DNA from: Vulcanimicrobiota bacterium
GTDB taxonomy: Bacteria > Vulcanimicrobiota > Vulcanimicrobiia > Vulcanimicrobiales > Vulcanimicrobiaceae
Direction: 5' to 3'
DNA length: 46,346 nucleotides
NCBI GenBank assembly: GCA_027452165.1
Contig: DAIDGX010000020.1
Location: forward strand, 1 to 46,346
Part shown: positions 24,962 to 32,723 of the stretch, piece after piece
Position numbering within the stretch: position 1 is the first letter of the stretch
Layout of the letters: every line of letters begins with the position of its first letter
Notes under the pieces: generated by a model
What the model was told of the DNA's origin: nothing
Seen by the model: only the letters and a program-made list of their open reading frames with translations
The model's database searches: none
Program-made: the position numbers and the translations under genes

Positions 24962-26664
24962 TGATTGGATCGGTACCGTTAGAAGAGTTCAGCTATGGCT
25001 TGGATATGAGCGGTGCCGATCCGGCAGCGCTCAACGATGCGCTGCGCGCCGTCACGATGGACGTGATGACCGATCCGCTGCGCATGGGCACCATCATGAG
25101 CGGGTGGATGCTCGCGCAGCAGACCGTTGCAATGAATGCACTGCGTCGCATGCAGGGCGAGAATCCGCCGCCGGTGCTAGCCGCAAACGGCGATAAGCGC
25201 TTTAGCGATCAGGCGTGGCAGTCGAATCCGTTCCTGCTCTCGATGCTTGAAGAGTATCTGGTGCGCCGTCAACATGCGCAGCAAATCGTCGAGCAATCGC
25301 GTTTGCCCGAAGCGACCAAACGCAAAGCGCGTTTCGCGATGAACATGCTGATGGATTCGCTTGCGCCGTCGAACCTGCCGTGGCTGAATCCCACGGTCGT
25401 AAAAGAAGCCGTCGATACGGGCGGCACGAGCTTGATGAAGGGCCTGGCCGAGTTTCTCGACGATCTGCAAAACAACGGCGGCTATCCGAAGCAGGTCGAT
25501 ACGTCGCCGTTTAAGCTTGGCGAGAATATGGCGGCGACGCCGGGCGAAGTGGTGTTCAGCAACGAGTTAATCGAGCTGATCGCGTACTATCCGCAGACGG
25601 AAACCGTGCACGAGCGGCCGCTCTTGATGTCGCCGCCGTGGATCAACAAGTTCTACATCATGGATCTCGCGCCGGGCCGCTCGTACGTGGAGTGGGCGGT
25701 GAAACACGGGCACCAGACGTTCATGATTAGCTATCGCAACCCCGATGCGTCGATGCGTGACTACACGATGGACACGTATCTCGAGAAGGGTATTCTGGCC
25801 GCGCTCGATGCGGTGCAACGCATCACCGGCGCACCCCAGGTGAACATCGCGGCGCTCTGTTTGGGCGGCACGATGGCGGTGCTCGCGCTTGCGTGGCTTG
25901 CGGCCAAGGGCGAAGCGCATCGTATCGGCGCCTGCACCACCACCAACACGATCGTGGACTTCACCGAGCCGGGCGATCTGGGTGTCTTCACCGACGAGGC
26001 CTCGATCGCGAAGCTCGAAAAGAAGATGAGCGAGCGCGGCTATCTCGAGTCGAGCGAGATGGCGGGCACCTTCAATTGGATGCGCGCCAACGACCTGATC
26101 TGGAGCTACGTCGTGAGCAACTGGTATATGGGCAAGAAGCCGCCCGCATTCGATATCTTGGCGTGGAACGGCGATTCGACGCGCATGCCCGCCGCGATGC
26201 ACTCGCAGTATCTGCGCAGTTGCTACTTGCACAATCTGCTGATCGTGCCGAAAGCCTTCGTGCTCGCGGGCGTACCGATCGACCTCGGCGCGATCGAGAC
26301 GCCCATGTACGTGCTCGGCGCCGAAGCCGATCACATCGCCCCATGGCGCACGACGTACATGACCTCGCAATATGTCAGCGGCGAGGTGCACTACACGCGC
26401 ACCAACTCCGGTCACGTGGCCGGCATCTGCAATCCACCCGGCAACGCGAAAGCGTGCTACTGGACGGCCGACCACACCGAACCCGGCGAGAGCCCCGACG
26501 CATGGCTCGTACGCGCGACCAAGCACCAGGGCAGCTGGTGGGAAGACTGGGCAGTCTGGGCCGAAGCGCACGGCGGACCGATGCGCGCCCCCTACGAGTT
26601 GCCGGCGGGCGGCCCACCCGCACCCGGCCGCTACGTGCGCAACGAAGGACCGGTACCGGCATGA
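24961..26664 (+). CDS. phaC: Poly(3-hydroxyalkanoate) synthase
   Basis: A 567-aa PHA synthase, which polymerises 3-hydroxyacyl-CoA monomers at the granule surface. The helical N-terminal third (about 1-190) is followed by an alpha/beta-hydrolase core: the lipase-box-like nucleophile Cys300 (AALCLGG), Asp457 in GAEADHIAPW and His485 in NSGHVAGI, plus the conserved PPWINKFYIMDL and GRSYVEWA. The length fits class I synthases (about 560-600 aa), with no sign of a PhaE or PhaR subunit gene. The usual G-x-C-x-G box is LCLGG here. Its stop overlaps the XRE regulator start (ATGA). Confidence 0.93.
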   Translation: MIGSVPLEEFSYGLDMSGADPAALNDALRAVTMDVMTDPLRMGTIMSGWMLAQQTVAMNALRRMQGENPPPVLAANGDKRFSDQAWQSNPFLLSMLEEYLVRRQHAQQIVEQSRLPEATKRKARFAMNMLMDSLAPSNLPWLNPTVVKEAVDTGGTSLMKGLAEFLDDLQNNGGYPKQVDTSPFKLGENMAATPGEVVFSNELIELIAYYPQTETVHERPLLMSPPWINKFYIMDLAPGRSYVEWAVKHGHQTFMISYRNPDASMRDYTMDTYLEKGILAALDAVQRITGAPQVNIAALCLGGTMAVLALAWLAAKGEAHRIGACTTTNTIVDFTEPGDLGVFTDEASIAKLEKKMSERGYLESSEMAGTFNWMRANDLIWSYVVSNWYMGKKPPAFDILAWNGDSTRMPAAMHSQYLRSCYLHNLLIVPKAFVLAGVPIDLGAIETPMYVLGAEADHIAPWRTTYMTSQYVSGEVHYTRTNSGHVAGICNPPGNAKACYWTADHTEPGESPDAWLVRATKHQGSWWEDWAVWAEAHGGPMRAPYELPAGGPPAPGRYVRNEGPVPA

Positions 26665-27014
26665 ACGACCGCGACCATCTCAAGGGGCTGGGCGAGTTCA
26701 TCCGCACCCAGCGCGAGCTCGCCAACCTCTCGTTGCGCCAGCTGGCGGACCTGGCCAAGGTCTCCAACCCGTACCTGAGCCAGGTCGAACGTGGCCTCTA
26801 TAAGCCCTCGGCCGAGGTCCTCAAGCAGATCGCCAAGGCCCTGCACCTCTCGGCCGAGACCTTTTACCACCAGGCGGGCTTGCTGGACGAAGACGTGCGC
26901 AACGAGGCGGCTGACGCCGTCGAATCGTCGATCAAACTCGACCCGCGCTTAACCCCGGAGCAGAAAGAGACCCTCATCCGCGTCTATCGCGGCTTCGTAG
27001 GGGTGGACCGCTAA
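26661..27014 (+). CDS. XRE-family transcriptional regulator of the PHA cluster
   Basis: A 117-aa protein with a helix-turn-helix at about 10-65 (IRTQRELANLSLRQLADLAK, then NPYLSQVERG and PSAEVLKQIAKAL). A helical C-terminus (about 70-117) ends RVYRGFVGVDR. It is encoded with a 4-nt overlap after the PHA synthase and directly upstream of the phasin-like gene with its own promoter, an arrangement expected for a regulator of granule proteins. It is not related to the known PhaR regulator family. Binding to the phasin promoter is inference. Confidence 0.85.
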   Translation: MNDRDHLKGLGEFIRTQRELANLSLRQLADLAKVSNPYLSQVERGLYKPSAEVLKQIAKALHLSAETFYHQAGLLDEDVRNEAADAVESSIKLDPRLTPEQKETLIRVYRGFVGVDR

Positions 27015-27046
27015 AGGAGGCCTCACCAACAAAGACGAGGCGAGGG

Positions 27047-27076
27047 TTGACACACCTCCCATTTGCTTGGTAAACT
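27047..27076 (+). promoter_or_regulatory. Sigma-70-type promoter of the phasin-like gene
   Basis: TTGACA (27047-27052), an 18-bp spacer, then TAAACT (27071-27076) as -10. The start would be near 27083, giving a leader of about 25 nt that contains TAGGAG at 27094-27099, 8 nt before the ATG at 27108. A TGCTTG/CAAGCA inverted repeat (27064-27069 and 27087-27092) brackets the -10 and start site and could be a regulator site. Confidence 0.6.
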
Positions 27077-27107
27077 TAGCATGCAGCAAGCAGTAGGAGT
27101 GAGTTAC

Positions 27108-27425
27108 ATGAACAGCTACAACGAATTTTTCGAGCGCCTTCAGGGCGAGTTCCTGAACAGCCTCAAGCAGGCCCAAGAGTTCAACGTCAAGTCGATCGCG
27201 GCGATGACCGATCTCGCGGCCAAGATGCCGGCCGTCGACGCCAAGGAAGCCGCCTCGATGCAGCTCCCGACCGCGACCGAACTCGTCGAGCGTACCTTCG
27301 CGTTCACGAACCAACTAATCGAAACGCGCAAAGAGTACATGGTCAAGCTCGCCGAGCTCGCGACCGAAGCGCAGCAGACGTTCACCGAGACCGCCAAGCG
27401 CGTCGCGGAGTCCGCGAAGAACTAA
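27108..27425 (+). CDS. phaP: Phasin-like PHA granule-associated protein
   Basis: A 105-aa, highly helical, cysteine-free protein: NSYNEFFERLQGEFLNSLKQ at the N-terminus, then a heptad-like amphipathic middle and a FTETAKRVAESAKN end. This is the phasin layout of small amphipathic coiled-coil proteins coating PHA granules. The start is the ATG at 27108 with TAGGAG 8 nt upstream; an in-frame start further upstream at 27063 would place the -10 element inside the coding region. The strong separate promoter and terminator fit a highly expressed granule protein. Confidence 0.75.
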   Translation: MNSYNEFFERLQGEFLNSLKQAQEFNVKSIAAMTDLAAKMPAVDAKEAASMQLPTATELVERTFAFTNQLIETRKEYMVKLAELATEAQQTFTETAKRVAESAKN

Positions 27426-27446
27426 CCTCCCGCGATTCGGATCGGG

Positions 27447-27497
27447 AACCACAAGCGCCCCAGCTGTTCAAACAACCGGGGCGCTTGTGGTTTCTTC
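27447..27497 (+). terminator. Strong intrinsic terminator after the phasin-like gene
   Basis: A perfect 15-bp stem (AACCACAAGCGCCCC at 27447-27461, with its complement at 27478-27492) and a 16-nt loop, followed by TCTTCC. It lies between two convergent genes (phasin stop 27425, MmyB-like stop 27500). The AA/TT base ends make it usable from both strands. Confidence 0.85.
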
Positions 27498-27499
27498 CG

Positions 27500-28306
27500 T
27501 CAGGAGAGTTTTTTCGAGCTAAAGACGACGAGATAGCAGCCCGGCGCGATGCCGAGGCTGGCTTGGACGGTCGTGAGTTCAACGTGGCCAAGCGACGGGT
27601 GCTTGATGCGGAAGGGCGCAAGGCCGGGCGTGCGGATCTCCCACAGGGCCCACATCTTTGCGAAATCCGGATGACACTTCAGCGTAGCAATCAAGCGATC
27701 GAAGTACGGGTCGCCGTGGTACTGCGCGTAGTTGTGGCGCAGCGACGCGACGGCCGCGCGCGCGGTTCCGTCCCAGTCAACGTAGAGATCGCGTCGCGAC
27801 GGATCGTAGAACAGACGCCACAGAATATTGCGCGAGAGTTCGTCGCCGTCTTGGTCGTAGCCGAAAATCTTGGCGACGTAGTCATTCCACACCAAGATAT
27901 CGAGGCGCGGCGTTGCGATGTATGCGGGGGCCGCGGTGTGGGACTCCACGAGGGCACGCAGCGCGTCGGGAACGTCGGGTTCGAGCGTGCACTCGAGCGG
28001 CGCGATGTCGCTTGCGAGCAGTTTCATGTACTCGATCTCGTCGGGGCGCAAGCGCAGCGCCTCGCCGATCTGTTCGAGCACTTCGGCGGACATGTTGATC
28101 TCGCGGCCTTGTTCGATCCAGGTGTACCACGTGGTCGAGATACCGGCCAATGCTGCAACCTCTTCGCGCCGGAGACCCGGTACGTGCCGCCGCAGATTCT
28201 CCGCTAAACCCACATCGGTGGGACGCAGCGCAGCGCGGCGCACCCGTAAAAATGCGCCGAGGTCAACGCGCCGCGAAACACCCGTCGTGGCGGCTTCGAT
28301 TATCAA
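27500..28306 (-). CDS. MmyB-like HTH transcriptional regulator
   Basis: A 268-aa protein with an N-terminal XRE-type helix-turn-helix (LGAFLRVRRAALRP, RREEVAALAGISTTWYTWIEQGR) and the MmyB ligand-binding-like C-terminal domain (about 115-268: LDILVWNDYVAKIFG, NILWRLFYDPSRRDLYVDW, HPSLGHVELTTVQASL). The family is widespread in actinobacteria and others and binds fatty-acid-like ligands in structural studies. The start is the TTG at 28306, because GGAGGA (28313-28318) lies 6 nt upstream; a GTG 18 nt further upstream lacks a site. It lies downstream of the two-component operon terminator, so it is probably separately transcribed. Confidence 0.88.
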   Translation of the reverse strand: MIIEAATTGVSRRVDLGAFLRVRRAALRPTDVGLAENLRRHVPGLRREEVAALAGISTTWYTWIEQGREINMSAEVLEQIGEALRLRPDEIEYMKLLASDIAPLECTLEPDVPDALRALVESHTAAPAYIATPRLDILVWNDYVAKIFGYDQDGDELSRNILWRLFYDPSRRDLYVDWDGTARAAVASLRHNYAQYHGDPYFDRLIATLKCHPDFAKMWALWEIRTPGLAPFRIKHPSLGHVELTTVQASLGIAPGCYLVVFSSKKLS

Positions 28307-28326
28307 GGCAGTTCCTCCGAACACAG

Positions 28327-28353
28327 AAAAACCCGGCGGCGCCGAGCGCCGCC
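28327..28353 (-). terminator. Intrinsic terminator of the two-component operon
   Basis: On the minus strand GGCGGCGC-TCG-GCGCCGCC forms a perfect 8-bp GC stem with a 3-nt loop, followed by GGG and five T. It begins 14 bp after the histidine kinase stop (28368). Confidence 0.85.
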
Positions 28354-28367
28354 TCCGCTTCGTGCGG

Positions 28368-29732
28368 TTACTTCGGACTCACCCCGGGATTGCCTGGTAC
28401 TGGGAACGACAAAGAGACTTTCGTGCCCGCACCGGGCGTCGATTCGAGCGAAATCGTGCCGCCCACCCGCTCCACCGCCCGCTTGGCGATGGCAAGGCCC
28501 AGCCCCGAGCCCTCGATCTCCCCGTGTGAGGCGCCCCGGTAGAAGCGGTCGAACGCATGCTGGGCGTCGGCCACCGCCATGCCGGGGCCACGATCGCTCA
28601 CCTCGATAATGGCGGCGCCGTTCGCGCGCGCCAGGCTCACCGTAACGGGCGACTCGGGCGCGTAGCGCACCGCGTTTTCGATGACGTTCTTTACCGCTTC
28701 GTAGAGCTCGCCGTCGTCGCCGAGCAGCGCCGCTTCATCGGCGTGCGTGAGCTGAACGCGATCCCCCGCAAGGGGACGCAGCGCATCGACCGCGCGCGCG
28801 GCGACCGACTGCAGATCGACGCGTTCGCGCACGGGCTCAACCTCGCGCTCCATGCGCGCAAGCAAGATGAGCTTCTCGATGATGTTGCGCATCTTGCGGC
28901 TCTCATCGAGCATCGTTTCGTGCACGCGGGCGGTTGCTATTTCGCCGGTGACGATGCCCGAGCGAAGCGCGTCGAGATATCCCATGAAGATGGTGAGCGG
29001 CGTGCGAAGCTCGTGTCCGGCGTCGGCGATGAATTGACGTAACTCGGCTTCTTGACGATGGCGCTCGAGCGTGGCCTCGTTCAAACGCTGCGCAACGTTG
29101 TTGTAGGCGACGGTAAGCTCGTGCAACGACGCGTCGCTCTGCAAAAGCATCTTCGGCGTAAGGTCACCGGCTGCGATTGCGTGCAACGCCTGCGTGACGT
29201 CTTCGAGCGGTCGCGTGGCGCGGCGCGAGATCGTGCGCCCGCTAAGCCACGCGAGCAGGACCGCGATCAACCCTACCGGCAGCAACACGCTCCAATAGCG
29301 GCCCATTAGTCGCGTAAAGCCGTCGAAATCCGGAACGAGAATGACCTCACCGCCGGTGACGTGCAGGTGGCGCGGATGCATGTTGAGCGCCACGGCAAGG
29401 ACGATCGCGAGGCGACTCGCATGCCCCCATGCGCCCGCGAGACGATGATGGTGGGTATCGAAAACGACGATATGCGAGCGCGAATGCTCTTCATCGACGA
29501 TGATCTTGGGCGCCATCGCCGCGAGCGGGACATGCTGCGATTCGTAGTACTGCACGCGTTGCATCACGCGTGCCTGTTGCGAATCGAGCGCTTGATTGTA
29601 GTTCACGGCATAGAGGACGAACGCTAAAATTGACGACGTGAGGCCGACGAGCGCAATGAGCGCGAGCGCGAGCAGCACGTACCCGCGCGTGAGGCGCTGC
29701 GAAAAGCGCGCGAAGGCTCGATCAGTCCGCAC
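28368..29732 (-). CDS. Sensor histidine kinase, EnvZ/BaeS type
   Basis: A 454-aa membrane kinase: transmembrane segments at about 17-42 and 147-165 enclosing a roughly 100-residue extracytoplasmic sensor. A HAMP domain (about 165-220, ending NVAQRLNEA) is followed by a dimerisation helix with the phosphorylated His240 in GHELRTPLT, and a HATPase domain with N-box NVIENAVRYAP and G-boxes DRGPGM and GSGLGLAIAK. The sensor is His-rich around residues 83-124 (HSRSH, THHHR, MHPRHLH), which may suggest metal sensing; that is inference. The GTG start overlaps the regulator stop by 11 nt. Confidence 0.93.
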   Translation of the reverse strand: MRTDRAFARFSQRLTRGYVLLALALIALVGLTSSILAFVLYAVNYNQALDSQQARVMQRVQYYESQHVPLAAMAPKIIVDEEHSRSHIVVFDTHHHRLAGAWGHASRLAIVLAVALNMHPRHLHVTGGEVILVPDFDGFTRLMGRYWSVLLPVGLIAVLLAWLSGRTISRRATRPLEDVTQALHAIAAGDLTPKMLLQSDASLHELTVAYNNVAQRLNEATLERHRQEAELRQFIADAGHELRTPLTIFMGYLDALRSGIVTGEIATARVHETMLDESRKMRNIIEKLILLARMEREVEPVRERVDLQSVAARAVDALRPLAGDRVQLTHADEAALLGDDGELYEAVKNVIENAVRYAPESPVTVSLARANGAAIIEVSDRGPGMAVADAQHAFDRFYRGASHGEIEGSGLGLAIAKRAVERVGGTISLESTPGAGTKVSLSFPVPGNPGVSPK

Positions 29733-30405
29733 GCAACGTGTATCCAGCGCCGCGCACGGTGTGAATCAGCGGGCGCGCGCGACCCTCGTCGATCTTTGCG
29801 CGCAAATATGAAATGTAACGCTCGACGGCGTTGGTTCCCACCTCTTTGTCTTCGCCCCACACGAGATCGAGCAACTCGTCTCGGCTAAAGACACGGCGCG
29901 GGCGGCGCAGCAAGGTGACGAGCAGATCGTACTCGAGCGGCGAGAGATCGATACGCGTTTCTGCACGCATGACTTCGTGTTTGTCGAGGTCGATTGTGAG
30001 ATCGTCGTAGCCGAGCACGCGACGCCCTTCGAGATGCGGGCGACGCAATTTCGCTTGCAGGTGCGCGAGCAGCTCGGCCATTTCGAACGGCTTGCTAAGA
30101 TAGTCGTCGGCGCCGTGCGCCAGGCCTTCGACCTTCGAATCGATCTCGCCGCGCGCGGAGAGCATGACGATCGGCGCGTCGGTCTGTCGCCGCAGCATGG
30201 GCAGCAGTTCGATACCGCTGACCTTCGGCATCATCACGTCGAGGATGATGATATCGGGTTCCCATTCGCGCACCAAATCGAGTCCGCTCGGCCCATCGGG
30301 CGCGGATTGCACGGTATAGCCGTGATGCGCGAGCGTGAGCTCCAACAGTTCGCGAATCCGTCGCTCGTCGTCGATCACCGCCACACGCGGTTTGGGTTCG
30401 GTCAT
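29722..30405 (-). CDS. OmpR/PhoB-family response regulator
   Basis: A receiver domain with VIDDE (acidic pocket), the phosphoacceptor Asp in IIILDVMMP (residue 56 from the chosen ATG), and the conserved Thr/Ser and Lys in MLSARGE and YLSKPF. A winged-helix output domain follows (DLSPLEYDLLVTLLRRPRRV, and VWGEDKEVGTNAVERYISYLR). The ATG at 30405 is preferred because AGGG lies 5 nt upstream; a GTG two codons earlier is possible. It is the first gene of the pair with the histidine kinase. Confidence 0.93.
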   Translation of the reverse strand: MTEPKPRVAVIDDERRIRELLELTLAHHGYTVQSAPDGPSGLDLVREWEPDIIILDVMMPKVSGIELLPMLRRQTDAPIVMLSARGEIDSKVEGLAHGADDYLSKPFEMAELLAHLQAKLRRPHLEGRRVLGYDDLTIDLDKHEVMRAETRIDLSPLEYDLLVTLLRRPRRVFSRDELLDLVWGEDKEVGTNAVERYISYLRAKIDEGRARPLIHTVRGAGYTLRAD

Positions 30406-30453
30406 GGCCACCCTTACTTATCCCCCGCCGGGCTGACAGTCCCTGGAGAGCCG

Positions 30454-31662
30454 CTACACGGCGCGCAGCGGCGAGCAGCAGCGCTTATACTTTTTGCCAC
30501 TGCCGCACGGGCAGGGATCGTTGGCGGAGGTCTTCGGCTCGGTGCGGCGGATGGTTTCGCCGGTTCCCATGCTCTCGTTCGGGTGCGCGCGCCACCACGA
30601 GATCATCGGCGCGATCGATTGACGGATTGCATCGGGCACGGGCACTGCGGCGGCGTTCGGTCCGCCGCTCAACACGATCGGCGCAGCGAGCAGTTTGAAC
30701 TCGTCGTGGCGCAGCGCGCGCTTCCAGCGATCGCCGCCGGCCGCGACCGCCGCCATGAACCCGCGCGCCCAATCGCGATCGAACGTCATGCCGTCGTAGG
30801 TGGCGTCGTACACCGATTGCCCCACGTCGTTATAGGCGTCGATCGCGACGCCGAATGCGAGTTGCGTCTGTGCATTACCCCACACGAGCACGTCGGGATC
30901 GCCAAAGAGGGAGGGCAGCCACGCCGACGGCATGACGACCGGCCCGGCAAAGAGTCCGGTAAAGAAACCGAGCACCGCCTGGCGGGTGGGCGGAATGGCG
31001 GCCGGCATATGCTGCAACAGCTCGACGAGCGTATCGAGCGCGCAGGGCGCCGCCTGGGCCGCCGCGGGCTTGCGAGCGCGCGGCTTCGCGCGCTTCGCCG
31101 GCTTCGCGCGCTTCGCCGGCTTCGCATCCTGCACGAAGGCCTGGGCGCGCCACGTAGCGCGCTGCGGATCGAAGGCTTCGAGCGCGCGCGGATCGGCCGC
31201 CCGCGCATAGTGCGCGTAGCCGGGCGGACCGCCGACATCTTCGGGCGGACCGTTACGCGCGCCGTCGAGCACCTTCGGGTGGTGACGGCGCGTGGCGACT
31301 TCGTACATGCGAACGACGTCGATATCGTGCTCCCAATCATCGCCCATATCGTAGCGGTAGAGCGCGCGCTCGCCCACGTGCAGCAGCTTGCGCAGCGCCG
31401 TGCGCGAGCCTTTGCCCTCTTCGTAGCGCTTGCCGCCGATCACGAACTCGTGCAGATGGCAATCATCCCAGCGGAAGGCGCCTTGGATGGCTTGATGCAG
31501 ATCGCCGAGCGTAGCGTCGGCGCTGATGCTGACAAGGCGCCAAATCTCGGGCGCGATGCCCCGTAGGCTCACGCGAAGGTCAAAGACGTGCTTGCCCAGC
31601 TTTTTACTTTCCACCACAAGGTGGACTTTAGGCTCGCACCACGGCGGATCATGCCCGCCCAT
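30454..31662 (-). CDS. pRiA4b ORF-3-like / UPF0149 / SEC-C fusion protein
   Basis: A 402-aa protein. The N-terminal part (about 15-180) matches plasmid pRiA4b ORF-3-like proteins (VFDLRVSLRGIAPEIWR, LHEFVIGGKRYEEG, YRYDMGDDWEHDI). A Lys/Ala/Pro/Arg linker with repeated KPAKRA units lies near 185-200. A YecA/UPF0149-like helical domain occupies about 205-360. The C-terminus is a SEC-C zinc motif (DPCPCGSGKKYKRCC), the nucleic-acid or ribosome-associated metal knuckle also seen in SecA. The function of the combination is unknown. Starts considered: ATG 31662 (used) or TTG 31665, neither with a good ribosome site. Confidence 0.82.
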   Translation of the reverse strand: MGGHDPPWCEPKVHLVVESKKLGKHVFDLRVSLRGIAPEIWRLVSISADATLGDLHQAIQGAFRWDDCHLHEFVIGGKRYEEGKGSRTALRKLLHVGERALYRYDMGDDWEHDIDVVRMYEVATRRHHPKVLDGARNGPPEDVGGPPGYAHYARAADPRALEAFDPQRATWRAQAFVQDAKPAKRAKPAKRAKPRARKPAAAQAAPCALDTLVELLQHMPAAIPPTRQAVLGFFTGLFAGPVVMPSAWLPSLFGDPDVLVWGNAQTQLAFGVAIDAYNDVGQSVYDATYDGMTFDRDWARGFMAAVAAGGDRWKRALRHDEFKLLAAPIVLSGGPNAAAVPVPDAIRQSIAPMISWWRAHPNESMGTGETIRRTEPKTSANDPCPCGSGKKYKRCCSPLRAV

Positions 31663-31700
31663 CAAGGGAACTTTCGAGCGCCCGTCAACATTTCATAGGT

Positions 31701-32066
31701 ATGAAAAAAATCGCACTTCTCGCCTTTGCGCTCTTCATCGTGCCGTGCGCTGCGCGGGCCAGCGAACACACGGTGATCAAGCTGGTCAACGATACGGGCC
31801 ACTGGATACGCGTCTATTCGCGCGTAAATGGAATCGGGAGCGAGAGCCACGTCTTTGTGGTCAAACCCATGGACCTGGTGACTATTCGCGAGACGGAACC
31901 CTTCGGAAAATTCTCGACGTCCGTTAGCGTCGCAGTGTTGCGCAACCGGACCGACGTGCAGCACATCTGTACCACGCTCAAGACGTTCCACAACACGACC
32001 GGCGGCTCACCGATCCGCCAGGACGTTCACTACAGCAACGGCACCTGCTCCATCGACTCCCCCTGA
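31701..32066 (+). CDS. Small secreted protein
   Basis: A 121-aa protein with a clear signal peptide (MKKIALLAFALFIVPCAARA, cleavage after about residue 20). The mature part of about 100 residues is beta-rich with two cysteines (in HICTTL and GTCSI), and resembles in general pattern the other secreted protein at 32247-32723 (an ISNKSN/VNDTGH-type opening, then short strands). The function is not recognised. The gene's 3' end lies 3 nt from a transposase remnant. Confidence 0.65.
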   Translation: MKKIALLAFALFIVPCAARASEHTVIKLVNDTGHWIRVYSRVNGIGSESHVFVVKPMDLVTIRETEPFGKFSTSVSVAVLRNRTDVQHICTTLKTFHNTTGGSPIRQDVHYSNGTCSIDSP

Positions 32067-32069
32067 TCG

Positions 32070-32240
32070 TTAAACGCCTGGTCTCGGTCCCGTCATGAGG
32101 CCAGCGAAAACTGTGGGAGTTTGGTAGCCGAGCGCGGAGTTCGCGTGCGTCGTGTTGTAGCTGTGCATCCACGTGATTCCGTGGGCCTGCGCCTCGGCGA
32201 GCGAGTGAAACCAGTCGACGGCCAAGCCGGTTCGGCTGAA
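32070..32240 (-). pseudogene. C-terminal remnant of an IS3-type transposase (rve integrase)
   Basis: 56 sense codons before the stop read, on the minus strand, FSRTGLAVDWFHSLAEAQ, then HGITWMHSYNT, then HANSALGYQTPTVFAGLM. The pattern WF-SLAEAQ...W...YN...(H/N)S(S/A)LGY-TP-FA is the conserved end of IS3-family DDE integrases. There is no upstream coding sequence in frame (the next gene begins at 32247), so only the tail remains. It marks past IS activity at the edge of the accessory region. Confidence 0.8.
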
Positions 32241-32246
32241 CCTATC

Positions 32247-32723
32247 TTATGGACATCCCTGGTCGACGCGAACGACCTTCATTAACCCGTTACGGCTGCC
32301 GCCATAGGGGACGAGGACCGTTTCGACCTGCGCAAATCCAAACGGCTTTGCGCCATGGGTGCAGTGCCGAAGGGTGATGCGAATGGGAGAAATCGTTCCG
32401 TGCCCAGCGAATATCCGAGTTCCGGAAACCTTCTTATCGTCGACCCAGTGTGGGGTAATCATGTACTCGGAATTTGCCGCGTAACAACACCCATTCGCGT
32501 TAACGCTGGTATGCGGCTGGATGACGACTCTTCCGATTTGGGAGCCTTTGCCACCAAGGAAAACGTGGTCGATGGTTACTTCGACCTCAAAGTTCGACTT
32601 GTTGGAAATTGAGATAAACCCATTGGTATAATTGATGGCCGCCGCGGAAATCGGCAGCGCGAGCAAGGTCGCTAAAATCAAGAGCGTCGTCAGGGCTCGC
32701 ATCATCTTTGGTCGCCTCCGCAA
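32247..32723 (-). CDS. Small secreted protein with signal peptide
   Basis: A 158-aa protein. The signal peptide is about residues 8-30 (MRALTTLLILATLLALPISAAA). The mature part is beta-rich (GFISISNKSNFEVEVTI, RVVIQPHTSVNANG) with four cysteines (CC in the middle, C in RHCTHG, and GCP at the end). The pattern suggests a small extracellular beta-sandwich stabilised by disulfides. An in-frame start 21 nt earlier exists; the second Met (MMRALTT) may be the true start. No family is recognised. Confidence 0.65.
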   Translation of the reverse strand: MRRRPKMMRALTTLLILATLLALPISAAAINYTNGFISISNKSNFEVEVTIDHVFLGGKGSQIGRVVIQPHTSVNANGCCYAANSEYMITPHWVDDKKVSGTRIFAGHGTISPIRITLRHCTHGAKPFGFAQVETVLVPYGGSRNGLMKVVRVDQGCP

